This document shows, one piece after another, positions 7,355 through 15,731 of a stretch of DNA of 64,000 bases. Location of the stretch: NCBI RefSeq assembly GCF_003589925.1, contig NZ_CP032382.1, forward strand, positions 682,001 through 746,000. Reading direction: 5' to 3'. The DNA is from Chryseolinea soli (GTDB lineage: Bacteria; Bacteroidota; Bacteroidia; Cytophagales; Cyclobacteriaceae). Position numbers and translations under genes: made by a program. Position 1 is the stretch's first letter. Each line of letters begins with the position of its first letter. A model generated the notes under the pieces. That model did no database searches and was not told where the DNA came from. It was given only the letters and a program-made list of their open reading frames with translations.

Positions 7355-8626
7355 TTACTCTTTGCGGCTGGGCCGTATGATCATCCGCAAGGACTGGTCT
7401 CGGGTGAGGTAAGCGGCGGTCCAGTTATAAAGGGTCTTGATCCGGTTCCGGTAATTGATGAGCGACAACAAGTGGATGAAAAGCCACATCGCCCAGGCAA
7501 TGAAACCGCGGAAGAACAAGCCTTTCGGAAGGTCACATACGGCCTTGTTACGGCGGATGATGGCCATGGACCCTTTATCGTAGTAAGCAAAAGGCTTCAT
7601 CGGTTTTTGTGTTTCTTGCGCCACCAGGTTTTTCGCCAACAGCTTGCCTTGCTGGATGGCAACTTGCGCCAACTGCGGATGACCTTCCGGGAAATTTTTG
7701 TCTGTCGTCTGGAGACAGGTGTCGCCAATAGCATAGATGGCGTCCACACCTTTTACCTTGTTATGTTCATCGACCAGCAACCGGCGGCCGCGACCATAAC
7801 TTTCTTTGGGTATTCCCTCAAAGAGCCTCGCCGTAACACCGGCGGCCCAAATAAGAATTTTTGTTTCGATCTTTTCGCCATTGCTTAAGATCACCGTATC
7901 GTCCACATAGTCCTTCACCGATACATCCAGCTTCACGGTCACGCCGCTTTCGGTGAGCGTGTCATGCGTATAACGCTGCGACTTCGCGCTCATCGGCGAC
8001 AGCAGTGTGGGGGATGCATCCACGAGGAAGATCTTTATTTGAGAAATGTTAAGCTCGGGATAGTCCTTGGCAAAAACATACTTTTTCATTTCGGCCAACA
8101 TGCCCGAGATCTCCACACCGGTGGGACCGCCGCCGGCAATGACGATCGATCCGAATTTTCTCCGTTCGCCGGGATCGGAGATCACCGTAGCTTTCTCCGC
8201 CGTTTGCAAGAGATAGTTGCGCATTTCGATGGCGTCATTCACCGTCTTCATCGGCAGTGCATGTTTCTTCACGTTCTCGAGGCCAAAGAAATTCGTCTCT
8301 GTGCCCGTTGCCAACACGAGGTAGTCGTAGCCCAGGTCGCCGGTGGAGAGGACGATCTTTTTTTCTTCGGGAACAATTTTCTGTAGTTCACCCAGTCTGA
8401 AACTGGTGTTGCTTTTACCCTGGAAAAGCTTTCGAAAAGGGAAGCTGATATTCGATGTCTCCAGGAAACCCGTGGCCACCTGGTAGAGCAAGGGAGGAAA
8501 AAAATTGTAGTTGTTCTGATCGACGACGGTTACGCGAAAGTGAGGATTGTTGTAGAGTTGTTGGGCCAGGTTGATGCCGGCAAAACCGCCGCCGACCACT
8601 ACAACATGCTTGCTATTTTCTTTCAT
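7355..8626 (-). CDS. ndh: Type II NADH dehydrogenase (NDH-2), FAD-dependent
   Basis: A 423-residue flavoprotein that transfers electrons from NADH to quinone at the inner face of the cytoplasmic membrane without pumping protons. The FAD-binding Rossmann motif VVVGGGFAGINLA is at the N-terminus. A second dinucleotide motif, IVIAGGGPTGVEISGMLAE at about residue 165, binds NADH. A third motif, VDAIYAIGDTCLQ, touches FAD. The quinone-site phrase LAQVAIQQGKLLAKN is present. The C-terminal hydrophobic segment FIAWAMWLFIHLLSLINYRN is the usual membrane anchor. The length is standard. The gene appears monocistronic, with the SRPBCC gene 146 bases downstream. Confidence 0.93.
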   Translation of the reverse strand: MKENSKHVVVVGGGFAGINLAQQLYNNPHFRVTVVDQNNYNFFPPLLYQVATGFLETSNISFPFRKLFQGKSNTSFRLGELQKIVPEEKKIVLSTGDLGYDYLVLATGTETNFFGLENVKKHALPMKTVNDAIEMRNYLLQTAEKATVISDPGERRKFGSIVIAGGGPTGVEISGMLAEMKKYVFAKDYPELNISQIKIFLVDASPTLLSPMSAKSQRYTHDTLTESGVTVKLDVSVKDYVDDTVILSNGEKIETKILIWAAGVTARLFEGIPKESYGRGRRLLVDEHNKVKGVDAIYAIGDTCLQTTDKNFPEGHPQLAQVAIQQGKLLAKNLVAQETQKPMKPFAYYDKGSMAIIRRNKAVCDLPKGLFFRGFIAWAMWLFIHLLSLINYRNRIKTLYNWTAAYLTRDQSLRMIIRPSRKE

Positions 8627-8958
8627 ATATCACGGAATGAAGTCCATAACCTGCTGCGAAAATCGCGTCAGGCAAAATAAAATCTGGTGATGCTCGTGCG
8701 TTCCATAGACGTTGCGTTAGCACCCGACATATAAACGTTTCCGTCGACGATAAGATTTCGAAAATGTGATAAATTCAGAGGCAAAAATGACGACAACAGC
8801 ATAGATTTTTCCTCTGCATTTCCATCGTTGCCAATGCTAAGATACGTCCATTCCTGTGCCCCGTGCTTCCGAACGCTCACTCGTATGAGCGCAATCGTTT
8901 CCGTTTTTATGGATATATTTGGAACCAGGTTTTGGATACGCTGTTTATTTGAACAAGC
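8627..8958. other. 332-base intergenic region between NDH-2 and pgeF
   Basis: This is a divergent promoter region. Apart from a TATATTTG box near its right end I see no gene, repeat or strong hairpin. A 106-codon minus-strand frame covers most of it but would overlap the start of pgeF and has no recognisable domain. Confidence 0.6.
8914..8921 (+). promoter_or_regulatory. Bacteroidota-type -7 box TATATTTG upstream of pgeF
   Basis: TATATTTG fits the TAnnTTTG consensus of the primary sigma factor in this phylum exactly and lies 38 bases before the pgeF start codon. No convincing -33 TTTG element is visible at the expected distance. Confidence 0.5.
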
Positions 8959-9732
8959 ATGAAAAGAACACAGATCAACGATCTTCATCTATGGCAATTT
9001 GATGACCTTGCTGCGACGCCCGGCATAAGACATTTCGTTACCGACCGCAGCACACACGAGGCAGGCGAAGAATTTACCTTGAGCTTTTCCAGTACACCCG
9101 ATAAAGAATTGGTCCGGCGCAACCGGCACCTGTTGGCGAAGGCCATGGGCGTGGACGATGGGCATTTGTTCTTTCCCTCGCAGGTGCACAAGACCCGGAT
9201 CGTTCGGGTCACGTCACAAACGCCTTTGGCGGAGCTCCTGGAAACGGATGCGCTGATGACCAATCAGAAAGGTTTGTGTATTGCTGTGATGTCGGCGGAT
9301 TGTGTTCCGATCTTGCTCTATGACAAAACAAACAAAGCTGTCGCTGCCGTGCATTCAGGATGGCGCGGAACAGTAGCCCGCATCCTCGAGAAAACATTGC
9401 ACGCCATGCATGATGCCTTCGGTACGGAAGGAAAAGACATCATCGCCGGCATTGGGCCGTCGGTGAGCCAGGATGCGTATGAGGTGGGCGAGGAAGTCGT
9501 GCAGTCAGTACACCACGCGTTTGGGAGAGAAAGCGGACTGATGATCCCCCAGCCGGATGACAAGGCAAAGCTCGATCTCTGGAAGGCCAACCAAATCCAA
9601 CTGCAGGAATTCGGTGTGCACGACAAAGTCATCGAAATCTCCAATCTTTGCTCGGTAAAAAACAACGCGCATTTCTTCTCGGCCCGCAAGGGAGACGCCG
9701 GACGCTTTGCCGCAGGCATCCTTCTAACCTAG
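8959..9732 (+). CDS. pgeF: Peptidoglycan editing factor PgeF / purine nucleoside phosphorylase (LACC1/YlmD family)
   Basis: A 257-residue member of the Cu-oxidase_4 family. Characterised members are copper/zinc enzymes described as laccase-like, as purine nucleoside phosphorylase/adenosine deaminase (FAMIN/YlmD), or as PgeF, which removes misincorporated serine-containing muropeptide precursors. The metal- and substrate-binding triad is complete: SQVHKTR (His77), MSADCVPILL (Cys115) and VHSGWRGT (His132). Length and domain order are normal. An AraC regulator begins ten bases after the stop codon, indicating co-transcription. A TATATTTG promoter box precedes the gene. Confidence 0.9.
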   Translation: MKRTQINDLHLWQFDDLAATPGIRHFVTDRSTHEAGEEFTLSFSSTPDKELVRRNRHLLAKAMGVDDGHLFFPSQVHKTRIVRVTSQTPLAELLETDALMTNQKGLCIAVMSADCVPILLYDKTNKAVAAVHSGWRGTVARILEKTLHAMHDAFGTEGKDIIAGIGPSVSQDAYEVGEEVVQSVHHAFGRESGLMIPQPDDKAKLDLWKANQIQLQEFGVHDKVIEISNLCSVKNNAHFFSARKGDAGRFAAGILLT

Positions 9733-9742
9733 CCCGGCATTG

Positions 9743-10639
9743 ATGGCAACGCGCTCCTCTTCCAACCATACCCCGGTGTATTGCCTCGACACCTTTAGCA
9801 AAAAGGCAGACGACAGCCTCTTCTACATCGAGAAGCTTCAGACCCACCTGAAGCAACACGAGTTTGTCAGCAAGCCCCACCGCCATGACTTTTACCTGCT
9901 TTTATACATCACCCAAGGCTCGGGCAAACACCACATCGACTTTGTTGCTTATGACCTTGGCCCCGGATCCATTTTTGTGATGACGCCCGGCCAGGTGCAT
10001 GCCTGGAACCTGGCCCCCGGAACCGACGGCTATATCGTTTTCTTTATACCCGAATTCTATCGGATGGGGTTGACGGAAAACAGTTTGCTGGATTTTCCAT
10101 TCTTTCACTCGCTCCACCCCAATCCATTGATCCAACTGGGCCCGCAGGCCGAACCGATGTTGGACCGGGTACTCCAGGAAATGCAAGCCGAATTTCACCG
10201 TCCGATCCCCCCAGACCTGCGCCTCCTGCGAAGCTATCTGGACATCGTGCTGTTGAAGGTGGCCCGTCACTACACCACCGATGTGAAAGGGCAGGCCGCA
10301 CAAGGCACGACCTTTAAGCTTCGAAAACTGGAGGCGTTGATCGACCAACATTACGCCACCCTAAAGCAGCCCTCCGAGTATGCCGAACACATGCACCTCT
10401 CTGCATCCTATCTCAACAACATCTGCAAAAAGAATCTGAACAAGACCCTGAGCGACCTGATCCACGAGCGTGTGGTCCTGGAAGCAAAACGGTACTTTGC
10501 ATATTCCGATCTCACCATCAACGAGGTGGCGCATGCCCTGAATTTCACGGAAACGTCCTATTTTATACGATTCTTCAAAAAGCAGACAGGCCTGACGCCT
10601 GAACAGTTTAAAGAATCCACGATTCGTGCTATAGAATAG
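9743..10639 (+). CDS. AraC-family regulator with N-terminal cupin sensor
   Basis: A 298-residue regulator with a cupin ligand-binding domain in the first 180 residues (KPHRHDFYLLLYITQGSGKH, then GSIFVMTPGQVHAWN, which supplies the usual histidines) and an AraC DNA-binding domain in the last 100 (AEHMHLSASYLNNICKKNLN and the signature around FTETSYFIRFFKKQTGLTP). Proteins of this layout sense small molecules, often sugars or phenolics. It begins ten bases after pgeF, so the two are probably one operon, although the link to peptidoglycan editing is unclear. A TTG codon directly precedes the ATG chosen here. Confidence 0.92.
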   Translation: MATRSSSNHTPVYCLDTFSKKADDSLFYIEKLQTHLKQHEFVSKPHRHDFYLLLYITQGSGKHHIDFVAYDLGPGSIFVMTPGQVHAWNLAPGTDGYIVFFIPEFYRMGLTENSLLDFPFFHSLHPNPLIQLGPQAEPMLDRVLQEMQAEFHRPIPPDLRLLRSYLDIVLLKVARHYTTDVKGQAAQGTTFKLRKLEALIDQHYATLKQPSEYAEHMHLSASYLNNICKKNLNKTLSDLIHERVVLEAKRYFAYSDLTINEVAHALNFTETSYFIRFFKKQTGLTPEQFKESTIRAIE

Positions 10640-10703
10640 CTAAACCGTCCTGTGCAACGGAGGCTCCGGATACGTTTATTTGATAGATCAAACAAAAAAC
10701 GCC

Positions 10704-11102
10704 ATGGACCTCAGCCGTTCTACATTCTACAGCATGCTGGCCATCCGATGCCCGCGTTGCCACGAGGGCAAGATGTTTCCCTCCGACACCCTCTATCATC
10801 CCACCAAGTTCACCACCATGAACAAGACCTGCGCTTGCTGCGGACAATCGTTCGAGCCGGAACCCGGGTATTATTACGGGGCCATGTTCGTGAGCTATGC
10901 GATCAACACCGCCCTTTTTGTTGCCGTATGGGTAGCCCTCTCGGTTTTGGTTAGCGAGATCAGCACCACCCTCATGGTCGTCACCTTGCTGGCCGTGGTG
11001 TTCGGGTTCCTGCCCATCACCTTCCGGTTATCGCGGGTGTTGTGGATCAATATCTTTGTTCACTACGAAGGCGTCTGCAACGAGATCCCCCGTCGCAGTT
11101 GA
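10704..11102 (+). CDS. DUF983 family zinc-ribbon membrane protein
   Basis: A 132-residue protein with a cysteine-rich N-terminal half, CPRCHEG and CACCGQSFEPEPGYYYGAM, followed by two hydrophobic helices (TALFVAVWVALSVLVSE and LMVVTLLAVVFGFLPIT). This is the DUF983 arrangement, in which two CxxC pairs probably bind zinc or another metal at the membrane face. The function is unknown; the family is widespread in Bacteroidota and alphaproteobacteria, often near respiratory genes. A TTG start eight codons upstream is possible, but the ATG at 10704 is preferred. It follows the AraC gene by 64 bases on the same strand. Confidence 0.85.
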   Translation: MDLSRSTFYSMLAIRCPRCHEGKMFPSDTLYHPTKFTTMNKTCACCGQSFEPEPGYYYGAMFVSYAINTALFVAVWVALSVLVSEISTTLMVVTLLAVVFGFLPITFRLSRVLWINIFVHYEGVCNEIPRRS

Positions 11103-11110
11103 CCAAGCGG

Positions 11111-11887
11111 TTATAAGAACATCCCACCTGAAGCTTCGATGCGTTGTGCGTTGATCCAGCGTGCCTCTTCCGTGCAAAGGAAGGCCACCACACCACCGAT
11201 GTCGTCGGGCACGCCGGTTCTTCCCAGCGCGGTGTTGGCTTCGATATGTTTTATGACCTGGGGTGCATGTTCAAAGGTGGCTTTCGTAAAATCCGTTTGA
11301 ATAATGCCCGGCGCTACAACATTGGCCGTGATGCCCCGGGATCCCACTTCCTTTGCCAGGTAGCGCGTGAACACTTCAACGCCACCCTTCATGGAAGCAT
11401 AGGCGGCATAACCCGGTGTGGTGAAACGCGCCAGTCCCGTGGAAAGGTTTATGATGCGGCCGTTGTCGTTTAAATGCGGCAGCGCTTTTTGCGTGAGGAA
11501 AAAAACGCCTTTGAGATGGATGTTCATCAATTCATCAAACATTTGTTCCTCTGTTGCCGCGATCGAAGCGTGAATGCCAATGCCCGCATTGTTAATAAGA
11601 AAGTCAAACTTTTCGGTGCCGAAGCTTTCCTTCAGTTGAGCAGACAGGCGTTTAAAGAAATCATCGAAGGTCTTGCTGTCGCCCACATTCAATTGGAGTG
11701 CGGCAGCATTTCTTCCCAGTGCTTTGATATCGGCCACCACATTTTCGGCTTCCTGTCTATTGTTGTTGTAGGTGATGAGCACGTCGTTTCCTTTTTCGGC
11801 CAGTTTTATAGCCATGTTCTTTCCCAATCCCCGGTTACCGCCGGTGACCAGGGCGATTTTGTTTTTTGATTCCATAAGCAAATTCAT
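11111..11887 (-). CDS. SDR-family NAD(P)-dependent oxidoreductase
   Basis: A 258-residue classical short-chain dehydrogenase/reductase. The cofactor motif TGGNRGLG is at residues 15-22, followed by the structural NNAG, the catalytic serine in INLSTGLARF and the Tyr-x-x-x-Lys pair in YASMKGG. The C-terminal IEASGGMFL ending is common in the family. Such enzymes reduce or oxidise keto/hydroxy groups; NADPH preference is suggested but not proven by the TGGNRG loop. It converges with the DUF983 gene (stops eight bases apart). The ATG at 11887 is used; a second ATG lies four codons downstream. Confidence 0.9.
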   Translation of the reverse strand: MNLLMESKNKIALVTGGNRGLGKNMAIKLAEKGNDVLITYNNNRQEAENVVADIKALGRNAAALQLNVGDSKTFDDFFKRLSAQLKESFGTEKFDFLINNAGIGIHASIAATEEQMFDELMNIHLKGVFFLTQKALPHLNDNGRIINLSTGLARFTTPGYAAYASMKGGVEVFTRYLAKEVGSRGITANVVAPGIIQTDFTKATFEHAPQVIKHIEANTALGRTGVPDDIGGVVAFLCTEEARWINAQRIEASGGMFL

Positions 11888-12008
11888 TTTTTAGTGCTAC
11901 AAAGCTGGCGGATCCTGGTTTCTTCAGAATGGTGACAGCTTCAGTAAAAAATGGTGAGCACTTCAGTATTTGCACGTCCGTTTGCCTTCCTCCCCGTTTT
12001 TTTTCCGC

Positions 12009-12365
12009 TCATTGAACTTTACAACTCCGCATAAAGAAACCGATGCCTTCGTCTGTGATTGCGATCTTGTAGTTCACTCCCACATAATCCGACTTCTTCC
12101 AATCGTCTACATAGCCCATGAGCCTTTCAACGTTAACCTCAAAATTATCCAGGGCCGTTTCTTCGCCCGTAAAACTGTAGCCCTCAAAGACACGGATGTA
12201 ATTCGCCGTTAACAAAAAACTCATTGAACCAATCAAGGCATTCACCAGCTGATCCTCATTCTTTCCCCCGATAGCTTTTTTCACCATCGACAAGATCTCC
12301 ACGATAGACAGCGAATGACCTTGTACTGCATCCAGCACAAGGCAGTGCATCTTTTTTTGTTCCAT
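12009..12365 (-). CDS. Hypothetical protein, 118 residues
   Basis: I do not recognise this protein. It reads MEQKKMHCLVLDAVQGHSLS at the N-terminus, is mixed helix and strand with no membrane segment or signal peptide, and ends with DEGIGFFMRSCKVQ. The open frame continues upstream, but the residues before 12365 are low in structure and the ATG at 12365 is the natural start. The N-terminal part (VEILSMVKKAIGGKNEDQLVNA) is compatible with a winged-helix-like small regulator, which is only a guess. It stands alone between a minus-strand SDR gene and a divergent DUF748 gene. Confidence 0.6.
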   Translation of the reverse strand: MEQKKMHCLVLDAVQGHSLSIVEILSMVKKAIGGKNEDQLVNALIGSMSFLLTANYIRVFEGYSFTGEETALDNFEVNVERLMGYVDDWKKSDYVGVNYKIAITDEGIGFFMRSCKVQ

Positions 12366-12707
12366 ACAATTTGTTTTAAATATTCCAGGACGAAACCTTC
12401 TATAGGTGCATCGTCGATTGACAAGGCAGGCGTGTTGAAGAAAGAGGGCGAGACGATTCCACAGGGCGCTGTTCAAATCTATATAGAAAATTCGGAACAA
12501 TGAAGGCCCGGTTTATTGCCAGAGATGCGATGACCTGGAAGGCGTCAAGAGACCTCGGAGCAAATCTTGTAGATAAAATTCCGCAGTGACCACGGGATAC
12601 CCTTTGGCATGAATTTTCCACTGTCTTATCAAAAGGTAAATCCGTTTCGACCACGATCAATCGCAGGTCTGGCCATTAGCGCGGGTTAAGCCTCCAAAGA
12701 GAATTTT
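12366..12707. other. 342-base divergent intergenic region
   Basis: It separates the 118-residue hypothetical (minus) from the DUF748 gene (plus). I see no gene, obvious repeat or strong hairpin. An 86-codon minus-strand frame inside it has no family resemblance. Confidence 0.5.
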
Positions 12708-13955
12708 ATGACCACGGCGAAAACTAAACATAAAAAAAGAACAGGTGTTATCATCACCATCAGTCTTGTAGTGCTGTTGGTGACCGGCCGGCTCCTATTG
12801 CCTTACATTGTTTTAAATTATCTCAATAAAACCCTGGCCAACATGAAAGGCTACCGGGGTCATATTGAAGACGTGGACATCGCACTGATACGGGGCGCTT
12901 ACAAAATCGATAGCATTTATCTCCACAAAGTTGACACCGCAAAAGATAAAGAGACGCCGTTCTTTGCCGCTTCCAGCGTAGACCTTTCCGTAGAGTGGAA
13001 GGCCCTCTTTCACGGATCCATCGTTGGTGAAATGATTTTTGAACGGCCCATGATCCGCTTCACAAAAGACAAAGTTGAACCCAAACAAGTGCGCAACGAT
13101 TCGACGGGGTTTAAAAACCTTTTGGACGATTTCATGCCGCTAAAAGTGAACCGGGTCGAGATCAACGACGGCGAGATCCAGTACAAGGATGAATTCTCAA
13201 AACCGAAAGTGGACCTCGCGCTAACCCACACCTATGCCCAGGCACTCAATCTCCGGAACAGCTACGACTCCGCCGCCCTCTTGCCTGCCTCTCTCACGAT
13301 TCGGGCAGACCTCTATGAAGGCAAGCTCTCCCTGAATGCAAAACTGAACCCACTCGCCGACGATCCCACCTTCGACATGAATGCCGACCTGAAGCACACC
13401 AACCTGGTGAAGTTGAACGAGTTCTTCCAGGCCTACGCCAAGGTGGACGTGAACAAAGGCGACTTTGGCCTATATGCCGAAGTGGCCGCTAAGAAAGGAA
13501 ACTTCGCCGGTTATGTGAAGCCGCTCATCCAAGACCTGGACGTGCTCGGTAAGGAAGACCGAAAAGACAATGTGTTTCAAAAAATGTGGGAAGGATTTGT
13601 TGGAACCGTTGGTGAGGTCTTTCGAAATCAGCCAAAAGACCAGGTAGCCACTAAGGTTGAATTTAAAGGAAGCCTCAAGAATCCGGATACCAACGTCTGG
13701 AGCGCGATCTATAACGTGTTGGAAAACGCCTTTATTCAGGCCCTTCAACCGTCCATCGATCACGAGATCAACATTGCTTCTGTAGACACAAAGAAAGAAG
13801 AAAAGAAAAATTTCCTGCAGAAGATTTTTGACAAGAAAGACGATAAGGATAAAGAAAAAGGCAAAGCCGAAAAAAAGAAAGAAAAGGAGAAAAAGAAGAA
13901 AGAAAAGGAGAAGAAGAAAAACAACAACAAAGAAGAGTCCAGCAACAACGTTTAG
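12708..13955 (+). CDS. DUF748/AsmA-like envelope protein with lysine-rich C-terminal tail
   Basis: A 415-residue protein with one N-terminal membrane helix (TGVIITISLVVLLVTGRLLL) and a long beta-rich region typical of DUF748, a relative of the AsmA-like bridge proteins proposed to carry phospholipid between membranes. Matching phrases are VDIALIRGAYKIDSIYLHKV, SVDLSVEWKALFHGSIVGEM and VEINDGEIQYKDEF. The last 50 residues are almost entirely lysine, glutamate and asparagine, which is unlike the usual family end. The corresponding DNA is an A/G-only tract of more than 60 bases on the coding strand. The tail is probably outside the folded domain and may bind anionic surfaces or be slippage-prone. 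Confidence 0.82.
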   Translation: MTTAKTKHKKRTGVIITISLVVLLVTGRLLLPYIVLNYLNKTLANMKGYRGHIEDVDIALIRGAYKIDSIYLHKVDTAKDKETPFFAASSVDLSVEWKALFHGSIVGEMIFERPMIRFTKDKVEPKQVRNDSTGFKNLLDDFMPLKVNRVEINDGEIQYKDEFSKPKVDLALTHTYAQALNLRNSYDSAALLPASLTIRADLYEGKLSLNAKLNPLADDPTFDMNADLKHTNLVKLNEFFQAYAKVDVNKGDFGLYAEVAAKKGNFAGYVKPLIQDLDVLGKEDRKDNVFQKMWEGFVGTVGEVFRNQPKDQVATKVEFKGSLKNPDTNVWSAIYNVLENAFIQALQPSIDHEINIASVDTKKEEKKNFLQKIFDKKDDKDKEKGKAEKKKEKEKKKKEKEKKKNNNKEESSNNV

Positions 13956-14003
13956 TCGCTCAAACCTATACCCGGGTAAAATTGATCTTGCCACCTCCCA
14001 TCA

Positions 14004-14225
14004 TCATTGTTCATTGCTGATGGATGAATACAACAGCCGGATGCGGTCGATGTATTGCAGGGCATTGAGCGAGTTGATTTTGGTTGGATATTCGTTGGTG
14101 CCCGGTCGGACAACAATAAAATTCTCGTCTGCGATCCAGGCACAACGTTCTTTGTTGTAGCGCTGGGCTGAACTGTCGCGAAGGTTGCTCCGCAAGATGT
14201 TCAATATAATTCTATAGTCTATCAT
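14004..14225 (-). CDS. Small hypothetical protein, 73 residues
   Basis: A short frame that reads like a real small protein: MIDYRIILNILRSNLRDS at the N-terminus, balanced composition, and an ordinary-looking end (IDRIRLLYSSISNEQ). A GAGATCC stretch lies just before the ATG. No domain is recognised and there is no signal peptide or membrane helix. It converges with the DUF748 gene. Because it is short and unsupported by family recognition, it could still be a chance frame. Confidence 0.45.
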   Translation of the reverse strand: MIDYRIILNILRSNLRDSSAQRYNKERCAWIADENFIVVRPGTNEYPTKINSLNALQYIDRIRLLYSSISNEQ

Positions 14226-14471
14226 AAGGATCTCATTTAAAAATACGAACGATTAATCAACCTAAAGATTCGTACCAAAACAGAAGACATAGATTTCACA
14301 TCCATTTTTGCCAGATCGGAAAATGTTATGTGGATTCTTTTTCCCCGTCATGCGATTATTTCTACACCCTTTTGGCGTGAGAAAATGTCCACACTTCGCT
14401 CCGTATGCATTGGCATGAGATTGAAAGCCACGGGGATTTGCATATCTTTAATTCACTTAACCCGGAGCCCT

Positions 14472-14591
14472 ATGAATAACTTATTGAGAGGACTTATTGC
14501 CGGCTATGGCGCAAAAAAACTCGGCGGCGGATGCCTGGGGACCATCATCGTTTTTATCCTGATCTGGGTTGCGTTAGGACAGTGCCAATAA
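14472..14591 (+). CDS. 39-residue membrane miniprotein with YGAKKLGGGC motif
   Basis: A very short protein starting MNNLLRGLIAGYGAKKLGGG and continuing with a cysteine and one hydrophobic helix (LGTIIVFILIWVALG). I believe proteins of this size and motif occur in many Bacteroidota as unnamed conserved proteins, which is why the frame is called real. It is preceded by a GGAG ribosome site eight bases from the ATG and by a TATCTTTA box about 25 bases upstream. A pyrophosphatase gene follows 36 bases downstream. The single helix behind a basic glycine-rich segment suggests a small inner-membrane peptide; its role is unknown. Confidence 0.6.
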   Translation: MNNLLRGLIAGYGAKKLGGGCLGTIIVFILIWVALGQCQ

Positions 14592-14627
14592 TGAAAGACC
14601 ATCCCCAGTTGACTCATCATCGCGTCT

Positions 14628-15155
14628 ATGAACCTATCCCGTATACCCACCTTTGTTAATCAGCATATCCATGTGGTGATCGAAACTCCCAAGGGTAGTC
14701 GCTTCAAATATGCTTACGAGGAAAATGTTGATCTCCTGGTGGTTCGTCACGAACTGCCCGAGGGATTCACCTTTCCGATCAACTTCGGTTTTATCCCCCA
14801 TACGCTGGCCGGTGATGGAGATCCATTGGACGTGTTGGTCATGAGCGAAACGCCGGCCATTAGCGGATGCCTGATGGAGTGCCGTGTCGTTGGAGCCGTC
14901 ACTGCCCGGCAGCGCGATCGAAATAAATGGGTGCGCAACGATCGGGTGTGGGCTGTGCCGGTAGCCAGCCGGTCGTATGAGAATATTCAGTCGTTGAGCG
15001 ATATCAGCAAAACATTTCTCACCCAGGTCGAACAATTTTTTGTTGCGTATAATGCTGCCCGTGGCAAAACCTATCAATCGTTGAAGCGGTTGAGTCCGGT
15101 GCAGGCGTTGGCATTGATCCGAAAAAGTCAAGTTCCACTCCCGCCACATACATAA
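14628..15155 (+). CDS. ppa: Inorganic pyrophosphatase, family I
   Basis: A 175-residue family I soluble pyrophosphatase, which hydrolyses PPi to two phosphates and so pulls biosynthetic reactions forward in the cytoplasm. Landmarks are IETPKGSRFKYAYEE, FPINFGFIPHT and the magnesium-binding signature DGDPLDVLV at residues 63-71. The length is normal for a bacterial family I enzyme, although the C-terminus differs from the E. coli type and fits the group that carries LIRKSQ-like endings. The DUF3175 gene follows about 190 bases downstream on the same strand. Confidence 0.88.
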   Translation: MNLSRIPTFVNQHIHVVIETPKGSRFKYAYEENVDLLVVRHELPEGFTFPINFGFIPHTLAGDGDPLDVLVMSETPAISGCLMECRVVGAVTARQRDRNKWVRNDRVWAVPVASRSYENIQSLSDISKTFLTQVEQFFVAYNAARGKTYQSLKRLSPVQALALIRKSQVPLPPHT

Positions 15156-15341
15156 GGGCAACTGTGTAGCCACACCGAAACTGTGGAATTCTTTCCCTCT
15201 TTTGCTGACTTGAATACTCAAAGTCGCAAAACAGGTTCGTTCCATCCAATAAAAAAGCTGCGTTACATTCCAGAACGACACGGGCACGAACTGGCATTTT
15301 TTTCGCGTCTTCGCAAAAGAAACAACATCTCCGGAACGGCT

Positions 15342-15671
15342 ATGCTGACCAAAAGAAAAAACACCACCCCATCCCCGCACCACCGACCACGCAAACCCCG
15401 CAAGTGGTCCGCGCAGGTAACCCAAACCAGCGATGCCATGGACCTCCGGAAAAATGTTTTTCGTTTGTCGGACCCTAAACGGATCGCCCGGTCGGTGAAG
15501 CGGTCGGCCCAGCAAAGCAAACGCAGGAAAGGCACGCCCTATCAATCCGCGATGTCGATGTTGAACTTCTACATCAACCGGGCAGGAAAAAATCTAACCC
15601 CCGCTAAAAAAGCAAAACTCGAAAAAGCCAAGGACGAGTTGAGAGCGCTTTTCCATCGAACCGGGGATTAA
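15342..15671 (+). CDS. DUF3175 family protein
   Basis: A 109-residue very basic protein matching DUF3175: KWSAQVTQTSDAMDLRKNVF, the DPKRIARSVKRSAQQSKRRK run, and SAMSMLNFYINRAGKNL. The family is widespread in soil bacteria and has no known function; its charge suggests nucleic-acid binding. The frame is open for 53 codons upstream, but the family match begins a few residues after the ATG at 15342. The lysine-rich first 15 residues are not part of the domain. Confidence 0.8.
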   Translation: MLTKRKNTTPSPHHRPRKPRKWSAQVTQTSDAMDLRKNVFRLSDPKRIARSVKRSAQQSKRRKGTPYQSAMSMLNFYINRAGKNLTPAKKAKLEKAKDELRALFHRTGD

Positions 15672-15731
15672 TATTGGCTCGAATAAAAACGGGTGGTATC
15701 CTTTCAAATCATCACCTTAAATTCAACGGAT

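Noticed and set aside
8668..8988. 106-codon minus-strand frame between NDH-2 and pgeF
   Set aside because: It overlaps the start of pgeF, has no recognisable domain, and the region is better explained as a divergent promoter with a TATATTTG box.
13828..14160. Plus-strand Lys/Arg-rich frame overlapping the DUF748 tail
   Set aside because: Alternative frame of the polypurine tract.
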